From: Dactylis glomerata
Lineage: Eukaryota > Streptophyta > Magnoliopsida > Poales > Poaceae
Direction of reading: 5' to 3'
Length of the DNA: 64,000 nucleotides
Assembly (NCBI GenBank): GCA_007115705.1
Contig: QXEO01000247.1
Coordinates: 15,445,319-15,509,318 of the forward strand
Under the pieces are notes generated by a model. That model worked only from the letters and a program-made list of their open reading frames with translations. It had not been told where the DNA came from and did no database searches. The number at the start of each line of letters is the position of its first letter. Position 1 is the stretch's first letter. Shown piece after piece: positions 34,438 to 46,100 of the stretch. Position numbers and translations under genes: made by a program.

Positions 34438-35646
34438 AAGTGCATTGAGTATTGTGCCTAGGAAATTTGGGCTGGCCTCGTTTTGCCCCCCCCGCTCCTC
34501 GTGTCGCCTCCTCCTGGCGACCGGGGGGCGAAAACCCTAATCCTCCCACCGCCGCCTCTCTCCCCCCTGCCCCGCCCCTCCTCGTCGCCTCCCGAGGCCG
34601 CTGGGCTAAGCCGGGCGTCGCCCGTGACGGGGGCGGCGAGGATCTACTGCCTCTCGGTTCCCCAGCTCGGTGGTGAGGAGGAGGACCGCTGTGCTGGTGC
34701 CGGAGGTCGCCGTCCGCGGCGCTGGCTGCTCCCGCGGCGCCTGCCTCTTCCTGTCTCGCGCCAGCTTTGGGTGCTGGTCCATCGGCACGATCTAGCCCGG
34801 CTGGGTCGGCAGTTCATGAGGAGGCGGTGCTCCGTCGGCGGGCATATCGCGGCGGCCCTGCGGGGATGGTGCGGCAGCACGGCGCTGCGGCGAGGTTCCC
34901 GTGGTGTTTCGGCCGGCTGCCGGCGCCCACGCGTGCAGGGCCCGATCTGGGCCGCCTGGGCCCGATCTGGGCCGCCTGGGCCGGGGCTGTTCGCTTGGTG
35001 CAGGCGGGCGGCGTAATTGTGGAGGTGGATTGCGCACCTGCGACATCCACGGCATGGTGCTATGGTGGTTCCTTCGCATGCTTGTGCGGCCTTCAGGCTG
35101 GGTGGCTAGATGTGCAGCAGTCCGGACGAATGTCTTGCCTGACTTGTGTCGGTGCCGGCGACAACAGCGCCTTTGGGTGTCGTTTCCCTTCTTGGAGGTG
35201 TTGCTGTGAGGCTTCGGCATCTCCCCCAACCTCGCGGTGTTGTCTCCGGGTGAAAACTTCATTCGGTATGCCGAATCGGCGATGGCGGCGTCTCGACGTC
35301 GCACCTTTGTTGAAAGCATCGTTGGGGAGACAAGACTAGTTCCAAGACGGCGCCTTCCTCAAGACCGGTCAAGTCCTGCCATTCGCTTGCCGACTCTAGG
35401 CGTTCTACGGCGGATGGTGCGTTGGCTCAGGTAGTCTTGTTGGAGTGGTCTTTCTTTGAACGTTGCCGAGGTTGTTCGGCGCGGCCTTGGATTTTTCCTG
35501 TAGTAGGTGTCGTTCGTTGTGGGTGTGCTGGCTAATCTTTGGATTAGCGGTGGTAGCCGTAAGGCTTTGTAACCTTTCTTGGTGTTCTCCTTTCAAACTT
35601 AATACAATAACGCGCAGCTCTCCTGCGTGGTTCTCAAAAAAAAAAA
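34438..35646 (+). mobile_element. Poly(A) non-LTR retroposon nested in the transposon (copy 1)
   Basis: The 1.2-kb insert has a GC-rich 5' part and ends in a poly(A) tract after AACGCGCAGCTCTCCTGCG. It is flanked by CAGTTGACATG (34427-34437) and CAGTTGACACG (35647-35657), an 11-bp target duplication with one mismatch. Long frames inside (34483-35016 plus, 34792-35319 minus) are GC-driven and overlap each other. No reverse transcriptase is seen, so it is non-autonomous. Copy 1 carries an extra 20-bp tandem repeat of GGGCCCGATCTGGGCCGCCT at about 34940-34980, absent from copy 2. Confidence 0.85.
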
Positions 35647-35657
35647 CAGTTGACACG

Positions 35658-35939
35658 TGGCTCTATGCCGACGGCATTGCCGTCGGCGTAGCTCAGACGG
35701 CCGTTTCCTTGTCTGCCGTCAGTCCTGATGTGCCGACGGCCGAGGCACGCCGACGGCCGCGCGAAGCCGTCGCCTTACCGACATACGCCGACGGCTATAG
35801 CTACGCCGACGGCCATATGGGAGGAGCCGACGGGATCTATGCCGACGGCTCTACGCCGACGACAACCGTCGGCGTACGGCTGTGCCGACGGCATTCCTAG
35901 CTATGCCGACGGCCTAAAGCCGTCGGCGTATCGTAGGTG
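35658..35939. repeat. Right outer subterminal GCCGACGGC cluster
   Basis: Dense GCCGACGGC motifs, mostly in one orientation, end in a GCCGACGGCCTAAAGCCGTC hairpin just before the element end. Confidence 0.85.
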
Positions 35940-35942
35940 AAG

Positions 35943-36419
35943 CTTTGATACACAGATAAAGCTGCTTTGATACTTGTAGCACAATCATGTTCGTTGAGGT
36001 TTACCATCAGGGTGAAGGGAATCCTGAAGAAACTCGTACTGTCGTGTTTCAGAAGCCAACGCCTGAACCCAGTCATACACTCTGATGATAATAATATACC
36101 GTCCGTGACCTGAATTAGGCACCATTACGATCAGCGATACTGATTTTCAGGCTTCCACTTCTAACGGTTGTAAATGTTTGGTGAAGATCTAAATAATTCA
36201 TAGTGTGACTAAGAGCAGATTGCATACTGTTTTTACACTAGGAATCCGAGCTTTGTGTTGGCACGCCAACGAGCCAAGCGATCAGGAAAGCCCTGAAAAG
36301 CAGCGGCGGGATATGCAAATCAAATCACAAACAGAAATCTCTGATTGATTTTCCTTTCCCTTTTTGATGCTACCTTCCTATATATCTGCCTCATCAGACC
36401 TGAGATCGACAACGCGGCG
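35943..36419 (+). promoter_or_regulatory. Upstream region of gene A'
   Basis: It matches the region before A'' (62522-62998) almost base for base, and is homologous in blocks to the region before gene B. It holds the empty version of the SINE site (CATCAGGGTGAAGGGAATCC at about 36007). A TATATAT stretch lies about 40 bases before the ATG. The distal boundary is the end of the transposon, so the promoter is only about 480 bases from a repetitive element. Confidence 0.55.
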
Positions 36420-38449
36420 ATGCCACTGTCGAGATCTCTTCCCGTCACGGGCCAGCGCTCAAGGAAGCGGCGGCGCTCCGCGGTGGAAACCTTGGATGGT
36501 GCCATGGCGGCGCCCTCTTCTCTCTCTCCATGGGTGTCGTTCCTTCCTGAAGATCTGCTTCGCCTGATAGCGTGGCGCGTTTTGGCTGGCGATCTGCTGG
36601 ATTACGTCCGCTTCCGCGCAGTCTGCACCAGTTGGCGGTCTGCCACCGTCTGTCCGCGCGGCCACGGCATCACCGATCCGCGCTTCCACCCGCGCCGCTG
36701 GATGATGCTGACCGAAGGTCATGGCCTCTACCCCGGTTATGGCAAGCTTGATGGGTACGTCCGCTTCTTCAACCTTGACACCGGAACCTTTGTCCGTGTC
36801 AAGCTCCCGTTGTTCAGGAACCACTGCGCGCTTGACAGTGTCGACGGCCTGCTCCTTCTCCAAAGGGACGAGGACACCGTTATCCATGTCCTCCACCCTT
36901 TCACTGGCGATATTGCTGAGCTTCCACCACTGGCCACCCTCCTCAATCAGCTGGACGGTTATCTCATCGGAGCATCTGAGTGGGATAGGTGGTTCTCCAT
37001 CAGATACAATCTATGTGCTTCAGTTTCTTGCTATGCCGGAATCACCACAGTCATGCTCGTATTCCATCATCTGTCTCGTGTAGCATTTGCCACCACTCAG
37101 GACCGGCAGTGGACTATGACAAGCTGGGAGGTTCCACATAGTATTCGACCCTTGTCATTCTGTGGCAAGATATATGTGGTGCATAACCCCTCTCCCACGG
37201 TTACATCACAAGTTCTAGAGATAGATCATCCCCTTCAGGACGAGATGGGTATAGGTTTTCAGCAGCCGGCACCACCAAGGCTAGTGGCCACATGTCCGCC
37301 GAATATTCTCCGCTACCCCCTCTATCTGGTAGAATGTGACTCCGAGATCTTGGTGGTTGGTCACACCGACAATTCCTTTTCGCACATTTTAGTACACAAA
37401 CTTGCGGATCTTATATTGGGAAGGTTTATCCCCGTAAAAAGCATCGGTGACCGTGCCCTCTTCATCGAAGAAAGGTGTCTGAGTGTCTCCTCTAAGTCGT
37501 TACCTACTGTCATGGCTGAAACTGTCATCTACACACATCCAGAAACCCGTGATTTTGCACAATACCAACTTGGTACTGGCATTTGGTCTCACCCTATTGA
37601 TGAATGCGGGATAGATGGCTTTGCCCCGGGCCCTTGTAGCCTCATCCACCATGTGCTGAGCTGCTGTATCCGCAACGTCTGGTAAGTAATTACTTGTTAT
37701 TCTCGCTGATACTTGCACATCTTATTTAAGTGCCTAGATGACGATTTTCTTCCAGGAGCTAAGAGGTTACTGTTGTGTAGGAACAAAGGGCTGATATATT
37801 CTAAAAAGGAATATAGTAAGCCTGGATGGCTTCTTTGGAAGGTGAAAAGAAAGTTCCGCAATGGGGTAAACATTGCTCACCGTTTGTCAATTGTTTTATT
37901 AATTATTTCTAGCGCACCGGTTCTGGACTAGGATTTAATTGTCAAATGCCTAAGCCTTATGACCTATCTTTTACTCTAAAAAATGCTTAAGCCTCGCAGT
38001 AGTATGCATTTGCCCTTGGTCCAGTACCAGTTGCATTTAACTTGCTGTTAAAACCTATAACTGCTTTTGAATGTGAAATGGAGTTTAAATTCATATTTTC
38101 TAAATTATGTTTAGGTTGATTCCAATCAATATTTGGTGAATTAGAAATATGTGAATCCATGTTATTGGCAGCACCAATATGGGGTTAAATCATCTAGTTC
38201 TGAAAGTTATGCAAATAATCTAGACTTTTCACACAATCTATTAGTTCCACACAAAAAAGCTAAATGATCATGTTTGTTCCCCGTGCTACAAAAGGACAAA
38301 TTAAAGTTAGTGCATATTTAGTAGATTCTTTACCAAGATCGATGTATATGTGCTTTTCTTATTTAATTTGTTTGATCGTTTTGGCGTAGTTGTATGATCA
38401 CCTACATGACAACTTGTGTCTGCTTGTGTGTTCTTTTTGCTAGTGCTGA
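36420..38449 (+). CDS. F-box/DUF295 protein, gene A' (recombinant of A'' and A)
   Basis: Predicted exons are 36420-37681, 37781-37865 and 38444-38449 (450 residues), with the same splice sites as gene A. Probable SCF substrate-recognition subunit. The N-terminus MPLSRSLPVTGQRS and the upstream DNA match A'' at 62999, but from codon 57 onward the sequence matches gene A. Distinguishing bases switch between T36587 (as in A'', C in A) and C36590 (as in A, T in A''). The F-box is at about residues 38-76, and the recombination point lies inside it. One amino-acid difference from A is visible in the body (TTVMLV against TTAMLV), plus at least one silent change. The reading frame is intact. Confidence 0.9.
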
Positions 38450-39113
38450 ATGGCCCTTCTTGCGTGGAGATGCATGTTACCTGGTGCTCGGATTTTCTCT
38501 ACATCACCCTTAGTTCCTCACCACCATGAACTAGAGAGGCTACTCAGGATACTCCGTCCTGCTGCGCTGATCAGCTGTTATATGTTATGATCTGCAACTG
38601 TGCACTGGTCTGTTAAACTATTGTGCTTCGTTCGTCTTCAGCAGTAATGTAGCCTTGCTAAATCTTTTTCAGTTAAGTCAGCGACATCGAGTTGGTACCA
38701 GATGTCTTTTGTTCAGCCTATATATGTGGTCGGCCAGTCTCTTTAAGCACTGATCAGATATGACTATGTTAGCAATTCTCGTCAATTTAGGTGTTTAGAT
38801 GTGAAATCGTCTCCTTTTTACGAATTTCATGATATGGTGTTTTGATCGCAATGCACACGATGATACACTAATTCTTCAGATATTTCGATTTACGTGGGCG
38901 TTTTATGGGTCTTTAGTGGAGCTGATCTGGCATCATGACGAAGCTTTGCCTTTGTCAAACCGGCCGGAGAGCACACTGGCTGTCTCCAGTGTTGTTTATC
39001 TGACGCCACAAATACGATACGCCGGACGCGGCACTAAGGGCATGTACAATGGAAGGCTTTTAGATATGCGCTTAAGCGAGCAAATATAAATATCCTAAAA
39101 TTATTTATGGCCT
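38450..39113 (+). other. 3' flank of gene A'
   Basis: A near-identical copy of 14034-14697. No separate gene is supported. Confidence 0.5.
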
Positions 39114-39218
39114 AAGTGCCTCGTCTCACAACGGGGAGAGCTAATATCGGTCGCTTAGCTTGATAAAATAAAAATAAAATCGACGATGGCGTTCAGACTC
39201 TCCCAACGCGAGGCACTT
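39114..39218. repeat. Foldback MITE-like remnant (copy 2)
   Basis: Duplicate of the inverted repeat at 14698-14802, with the same AAGTGCCTCG/CGAGGCACTT arms. It differs by an A-to-G change between the arms. Confidence 0.5.
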
Positions 39219-39264
39219 GCGGCCGAACCCGACAGGCATACCAGAATCCCAAATCCTCAGGATG

Positions 39265-39437
39265 TGAATGGGCCGTCGGTCCAATGGTAAGGAGCACAGT
39301 GGTGCTTCTTCTGGTCGCGCGCTCGAGACCCGGTGGACGCGAATTAATTTGTGGGTTTTCGCTCTGCACAGCCTCACATCCATCTTCTTAATTACAAAGC
39401 CACAAGGGTTCCTCCCCCTGTTGGTCTCCTTTTTTTT
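39265..39437 (+). mobile_element. tRNA-derived SINE (copy 2)
   Basis: Duplicate of the SINE at 14849-15027 with the same flanking repeats (39253-39264 and 39438-39449). It is 6 bases shorter because one TTAATC-type repeat near its tail is missing. Its presence in both copies shows that the SINE predates the segmental duplication. Confidence 0.85.
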
Positions 39438-39637
39438 ATCATCAGGATGAAGGGAATCCTGAAGAATTTTGTCGTGTCTGGTTTCAGAAGCCAACGCCTG
39501 AACCCAGTCGGTCCCTGTTGTCTCCCTGATGATAATAATACCACAACCTCCATAACCTGAATTAACCATCATAACGACTGTCGATGCTGAATTCAGGCTC
39601 CACTTCTAGCAGATGCAAATCATTGGTGAAGAACTAG

Positions 39638-39919
39638 CCAAAATACCTAGTGTGACTAGGAGCGGATTGCGTCCGTTTGTTCAGTATACACTAGGCATCT
39701 CAACTTTGTGTTGGCACGGCAACGAGCCAAGCGATTAGGAAGGCCTGAAAAGCAGCTACAAATTTGCAAATCAAATCACAAGCAATTAATCTCTGATTGA
39801 TTTCCTTTCCCTTTTTTGATGCTACCCTGATTACTTCTCCTACTCCTACCAGAAACGTTCGTTGAGCTTCTGCCTTCCTATGAATCTGCCTCATCAGACC
39901 TGTACATTGGCACGCGGTG
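39638..39919 (+). promoter_or_regulatory. Upstream region of gene B'
   Basis: Matches 16309-16590 closely. Without the LINE-like insert, the B' upstream region is continuous with the A' 3' flank, so genes B and B' now differ in what lies about 280 bases upstream of the start. Confidence 0.5.
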
Positions 39920-41895
39920 ATGACACCGTCGATCGAGGTCTCTTCCGGTTCCGCGCCGCTGGCCATGACTACAGGCAGTCGGCGTCGGCGCTACGCGGTG
40001 GAAACCTTGGATCCTGCCATGGCGGCGCCCTATTCTCTCTCTCCATGGGCGTCGTTACTGCCCGGAGATCTGCTTCGCCTGATAGCCTGGCGCATTTTAG
40101 AGGGCGATTTTCTGGATTACGTCCGCTTCCGCGCCGTCTGCACCAGTTGGCGGTCCGGCACCGTCTGTCCGCGCGGCCGTGGCGTCACCGATCAGCGCTT
40201 CCACCCGCGCCGCTGGATGATGCTGACCGAGGGTCATGGACTCTACCCTGGACATGGCAAGTTGGGTGGGCACGTCCGCTTCTTCAATCTCTACACCGGA
40301 ACATTCGTCCGTGTCAAGCTCCCATTGTTCAGGAACCACTGCGCCCTCGACAGTGTCGACGGCCTGCTCATACTCCAAAGGGACGAAGACACCGTCATCC
40401 GTGTCCTCCACCCTTTCACCGGCGACATTGCCGAGCTCCCACCACTAGCCACCCTCCTCACTCAGCTGGACGGTTTTGTCAACGGAGTACCTGAGAGTGA
40501 GAGGTGGTACTTCATCAGAGACAATATATGTGCTTCAGTCTCCTGCAATGCCGGAAGAATAACTGTTATGCTTGCATTCCGTCATTTGTGTCGTGTAGCC
40601 TTTGCTACCTCTCAGGACCGGAATTGGACTATGACAAGTTGGGAGGTTCCACGTAATGTTCGACCCTTGTCATTCCGCGGCAAGCTATACATGGTGCATA
40701 GCTCCTCTGCCATGGTTACATCACAAGTTCTCCAGATAGATCATCCCCTGCAGGAAGAGATGGGCTTAGGTTTTCGGCAGCCAGCACCACCAAGGTTAGT
40801 CGCCTCATGTTCGCCAGATAATCTCTGCTACCCCGCTTATCTGGTAGAATGTGACTCAGAGATCTTGGTCGTTGGTCATAGTGATCGCTCCTTTTCTCAC
40901 GTTATAGTATACAAACTTGCGGATCTTATGTTGGGAAGGTTTATCCCCATAACAAGCATCGGAGACCGTGCCCTCTTTGTCGGACAAAGGTCTTTGAGTG
41001 TCTCCTCTAAGTCGTTACCTACCATCATGGCTGAAACTGTCATCTGCACACATCCAAGAACGCATGCTTTTGCACAATACCAACTTGGTACTGACATTTG
41101 GTCTCGACCCATCGATGAATGCGCGCTAGATGGCTTTGCCCCAGGTCCTTGTAGCCTCATTCACCATGTCCTGAGCTGCTGCATTCGCAACGTCTGGTAT
41201 GTAACTACTTGTTATTCTTACTGCCCTTGCAGATCTTATTTACTGGTCCAGATAACTTTTTTTTCTAGGAGCTAATAGGTTATTAATTATTGTGTAGGAA
41301 CAAAGGACTGATATATTGTAAAAAGGAATATAAGAAGCCTGGATGGCTTGTCTGGAAGGTCAAAAGAAAGTTTCGCAATTGGGTAAACCTTTCTCACAGT
41401 TAGTCCATTGTTTTAGTACTGGTTCAAGGCTAGGATTTATTTTTCAAATTCTTAAGTCACACAATAATATAGGTCGGCCCTTGGTTCAGTCCCAGTGGAA
41501 ATAAACTCGGCTCTAAAACCCCTAGCATCTTTGGAAAGTGAAATGGAGTTCAAATTCGCGGTTTCTAAATTGTTATTAGGTGGATTTAATCAACATTTAG
41601 TAAACTAGAATTAATATTTGAATCCATGTTAGTGGCAGCACCAATATCAATATGGGTTAAGCCATCTAGTTCTGAAAGTTATGTGCACGAAAAGGCTAAA
41701 CAATCTATGTTTCTTCCCTGCACTATATATGGACGAAGTTATTGCATATCTAGGAGCTTGCACAAACTGATTCATTACCTAGGTCGATGTATATGTGCTT
41801 TTCTTTTTTTATTTGTTTGATCTTTTTGCTGTAGCCGTATGTTCACCTATATGACATCTTGTTGTCTGATTGTTTATTCTTTTTGCTAGAGCTGA
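39920..41895 (+). CDS. F-box/DUF295 protein, gene B'
   Basis: Duplicate of gene B. Predicted exons are 39920-41196, 41298-41382 and 41890-41895 (455 residues). The exon 1 protein appears identical to B: the only coding difference I noticed is silent (GGAGACCG against GGAGATCG). A one-base deletion in intron 2 (GGTTTCTAA against GGTTTTCTAA) shifts later coordinates by one. The F-box is at about residues 45-84 and the DUF295-like domain after it, as in B. The intact frame in both copies is compatible with either recent duplication or selection, and the age makes these hard to separate. Confidence 0.88.
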
Positions 41896-42249
41896 ATGGC
41901 CCTTCTTTCGTGGAGATGCATGCTAGCTATCTGGTGCACAGATTTTCTCTACATCATCCTTTCCACCATGAACTAGAGAGGCTACTCAGGATACTACGTC
42001 CTGCTGCGCTGAGCTGTTATGTCATGGTCTGCAACTCTGGACTGAGTTGTTAAACTGTTTGGTTTCGTTTGTCGTCAGCAGTAGTGTAGCTTTGGTAAAC
42101 TCGACATGATTTTCAGTTAAGTCAGCGACATTGAGTTGGTATTGGGTGTCTTTTGTACGGATTATATATATGTGGGCAGCCAGTGCCTTTAAGCACTGAA
42201 CAAATGTTATCTACTCGAGTCATTTCAGATGTTGGTCTGGCAATCGAAG
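41896..42249 (+). other. 3' flank of gene B'
   Basis: A near-identical copy of 18568-18921, ending in AAG at the transposon border. Nothing else is seen. Confidence 0.5.
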
Positions 42250-42282
42250 CACTGCTTATTCCCACGCTACGGGAACAAGTCA

Positions 42283-42584
42283 ATACGCCGACGGCCCAGA
42301 GCTATGCCGACGGCTTTTTGTCGGGGCCGTCGGCGTAGCTCGTTGAATAGGAATCCTACGAAAAAGGCCGTCGGCGTAGAAAAGCCGTCGGCCTAGTTAT
42401 CTACGCCGACGGCAAAGCCGTCGGCATAGCAAAGCCGTCGTCCTACGAAGGTATGCCGACAGCAAAGCCGTCGGCATATCAAAGCCGTCGGCCCAAGGTG
42501 GGCCCATAAACTGCAACCCTAACGGTGTCACGGGAGGAGCGCCTGTCCAATCTATGCCGACGGCAATACCGTCGGCTTAGATTT
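42283..42584. repeat. Left subterminal GCCGACGGC cluster (copy 2)
   Basis: Matches 18955-19256 with scattered changes, including one motif altered to GCCGTCGTC. Confidence 0.85.
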
Positions 42585-43164
42585 TTCCACAAAAAAATCC
42601 CGCATTTGGTTTCATGATAATTTATGCACCACTAAAATATATCATAAAATAACAAAATATAGATATTTTGATGTTTTAAGATTTCAGAAAATGATGTATG
42701 GGATCGCATGAAATGACACGATAGGAAGTTCGCACCACGGGTCTATGATGTTCTTGGACTCTACGGTGTTGTTCCATGTTGAAATCCCCCAAAGCTATCA
42801 CTTCTCCCTAATATATGTAGTTATGTGTGTTATGGTGCTTAGAGAGGCAACATATATCTCCGAGGTGTCACCATCTTCAGACGTACACATGCGATAACAC
42901 TCTCGAAAATCTCAGGCGTAGGACGGGAAACTCCCACGACGGGTCTACTAGGGGGCTCTTGGCCTCCACGGTGTTGTTATGTGCTCCTATTGCCTAACCA
43001 AACAAAATAAAGTAAAAAGGTCCACCGGTCCACCGTCGTTGAAGGGAAGTCAAAGGGGTAGACCACGCGGGCCCACCTGGCTAGAGTTTTGATGTACGCC
43101 GAGCCTGAGAAGAGTAGGAATCCCCCCCAAAGCTATCACTTTCCCCTAATATATGTAGATATGT

Positions 43165-46100
43165 GTGTTAGGGTGTTTAAAGAGGCAACATCTATCTCCG
43201 AGGTGTCACCCTCTTCAGACGTACACATGCGATAACACTCTCGAAAATCTCGAGCGTAGGGCGAGAAACTCCCACGACGGGTCTACTAGGGGGGATCTTG
43301 GACTCCACGGTGTTGTTCCATGCTCCTATATCCTAACCAAACAAAATAAAGTAAAATGGTCCATCGGTCAACCATCGTTGGATGGAAGTGAAAGGGGTAG
43401 ACCGCGCGGGCACACCTGGCTAGAGTTTTGATGTACGCGGAGCCTGAGAAGAGTAGGAATCCTCCCAAAGCTATCACTTTCCCCTAATATATGTAGTTAC
43501 GTGTGTTAGGGTGCTTAGAGAGGCAACATCTATCTTCGAGGTGTCACCCTCTTTAGACGTACACATGCGATAACACTCTCAAAAATCTCGAGCGTAGGGC
43601 GGGAAACTCCCATGACGGGTCTACTAGGGGGATCTTGGACTCCACGGTGTTGTTACATGCTCCTATTGCCTAACCAAACAAAATAAAGTAAAAAGGTCCA
43701 CCGGTCAACCGTCGTTGGAGGGAAGTCAAAGGGGTAGACCGCGCGGGCCCACCTGGCTAGAGTTTCTATGTACGCGGAGCCTGAGAAGAGTAGGAATCCC
43801 CCCAAAGCTATCACTTTCCCCTAATATATCTAGCTACGTGTGTTAGGGTGTTTAGATAGGCAACATCTATCTCCGAGGTGTCACCCTCTTTAGACGTACA
43901 CATGCGATAACACTCTCGAAAATCTCGGGTGTAGGGTGGGAAACTCCCAAGACGGGTCTACTAGGGGGGATCTTGGACTCCACGGTGTTGTTCCATGCTC
44001 CTATTTCCTAACCAAACAAAATAAAGTAAAAAGGTCCACCGGTCAACCGTCGTTGGAGGGAAGTCAAAGGGGTAGACCACGCGGGCCCACCTGGCTAGAG
44101 TTTCGATGTACGCGGAGCCTGAAAAGAGTAGGAATCCCCCCAAAGCTATCACTTTCCCCTAATATATGTAGTTACATGTGTTAGGGTGTTTAGAGAGGCA
44201 ACATCTATCTCCGAGGTGACACGCCCTCTTCAGATGTACACATGCGATAACACTCTCGAAAATCTCGAGCGTAGGGCGGGAATCCCCCCAAAGCTATCAC
44301 TTTCCCCTAATATATGTAGTTACGTGTGTTAGGGTGTTTAGAGAGGCAACATCTATCTCTGAGGTGTCACCCTCTTCAGACGTACACATGCGATAACACT
44401 CTCGAAAATCTCGGACGTAGGGCGGGAAACTCCCACGACGGGTCTACTAGGGGGATCTTGGACTCCACGGTGTTGTTCCATGCTCCTATTGCCTAACCAA
44501 ACAAAATAAAGTAAAAAGCTCCACCGGTCAACTGTCGTTGGTGGGAAGTCAAAGGGGTAGACCGCGCGGGCCCACCTGGCTAGAGTTTCGATGTACGCGG
44601 AGCCTGAGAAGAGTAGGAATCCCCCCAAAGCTATCACTTTCCCCTAATATATCTAGTTACGAGTGTTAGGGTGTTTAGATAGGCAACATCTATCTCCGAG
44701 GTGTCACCCTCTTCAGACGTACACATGCGATAACACTCTCAAAAATCTCGGGCGTAGGGCTGGAAACTCCCACGACGGGTCTACTAGGGGGGATCTTGGA
44801 CTCCACGGTGTTGTTCCATGCTCCTATATCCTAACCAAACAAAATAAAGTAAAATGGTCCATCGGTCAACCATCGTTGGATGGAAGTGAAAGGGGTAGAC
44901 CGCGCGGGCCCACCTGGCTAGAGTTTCGATGTACGCGGAGCCTGAGAAGAGTAGGAATCCCCCCAAAGCTATCACTTTCCCCTAATATATCTAGTTACGA
45001 GTGTTAGGGTGTTTAAAGAGGCAACATCTATCTCCGAGGTGTCACCCTCTTCAGACGTACACATGCGATAACACTCTCGAAAATCTCGAGCGTAGGGCGA
45101 GAAACTCCCACGACGGGTCTACTAGGGGGGATCTTGGACTCCACGGTGTTGTTCCATGCTCCTATATCCTAACCAAACAAAATAAAGTAAAATGGTCCAT
45201 CGGTCAACCATCGTTGGATGGAAGTGAAAGGGGTAGACCGCGCGGGCACACCTGGCTAGAGTTTTGATGTACGCGGAGCCTGAGAAGAGTAGGAATCCTC
45301 CCAAAGCTATCACTTTCCCCTAATATATGTAGTTACGTGTGTTAGGGTGCTTAGAGAGGCAACATCTATCTTCGAGGTGTCACCCTCTTTAGACGTACAC
45401 ATGCGATAACACTCTCAAAAATCTCGAGCGTAGGGCGGGAAACTCCCATGACGGGTCTACTAGGGGGATCTTGGACTCCACGGTGTTGTTACATGCTCCT
45501 ATTGCCTAACCAAACAAAATAAAGTAAAAAGGTCCACCGGTCAACCGTCGTTGGAGGGAAGTCAAAGGGGTAGACCGCGCGGGCCCACCTGGCTAGAGTT
45601 TCTATGTACGCGGAGCCTGAGAAGAGTAGGAATCCCCCCAAAGCTATCACTTTCCCCTAATATATCTAGCTACGTGTGTTAGGGTGTTTAGATAGGCAAC
45701 ATCTATCTCCGAGATGTCACCCTCTTTAGACGTACACATGCGATAACACTCTCGAAAATCTCGGGTGTAGGGTGGGAAACTCCCAAGACGGGTCTACTAG
45801 GGGGGATCTTGGACTCCACGGTGTTGTTCCATGCTCCTATTTCCTAACCAAACAAAATAAAGTAAAAAGGTCCACCGGTCAACCGTCGTTGGAGGGAAGT
45901 CAAAGGGGTAGACCACGCGGGCCCACCTGGCTAGAGTTTCGATGTACGCGGAGCCTGAAAAGAGTAGGAATCCCCCCAAAGCTATCACTTTCCCCTAATA
46001 TATGTAGTTACATGTGTTAGGGTGTTTAGAGAGGCAACATCTATCTCCGAGGTGACACGCCCTCTTCAGATGTACACATGCGATAACACTCTCGAAAATC

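Larger units (their letters stand above)
18922..35939. mobile_element. Large DNA transposon, CACTA-like, with GCCGACGGC subterminal repeats (copy 1)
   Basis: The left end reads CACTGCTTATTCCC and the right end is GTAGGTG. Both are flanked by AAG (18919-18921 and 35940-35942), which fits a 3-bp CACTA target duplication. Both ends carry many GCCGACGGC/GCCGTCGGC motifs in head-to-head pairs, as in grass CACTA (En/Spm) elements. The terminal inverted repeats are poor: the right end does not mirror CACTGCTTATT, so the exact class and right boundary are tentative. No transposase domain is visible, so it is non-autonomous. It contains a satellite array, AT-rich repeats, a gene-like segment and a nested retroposon. 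Confidence 0.6.
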
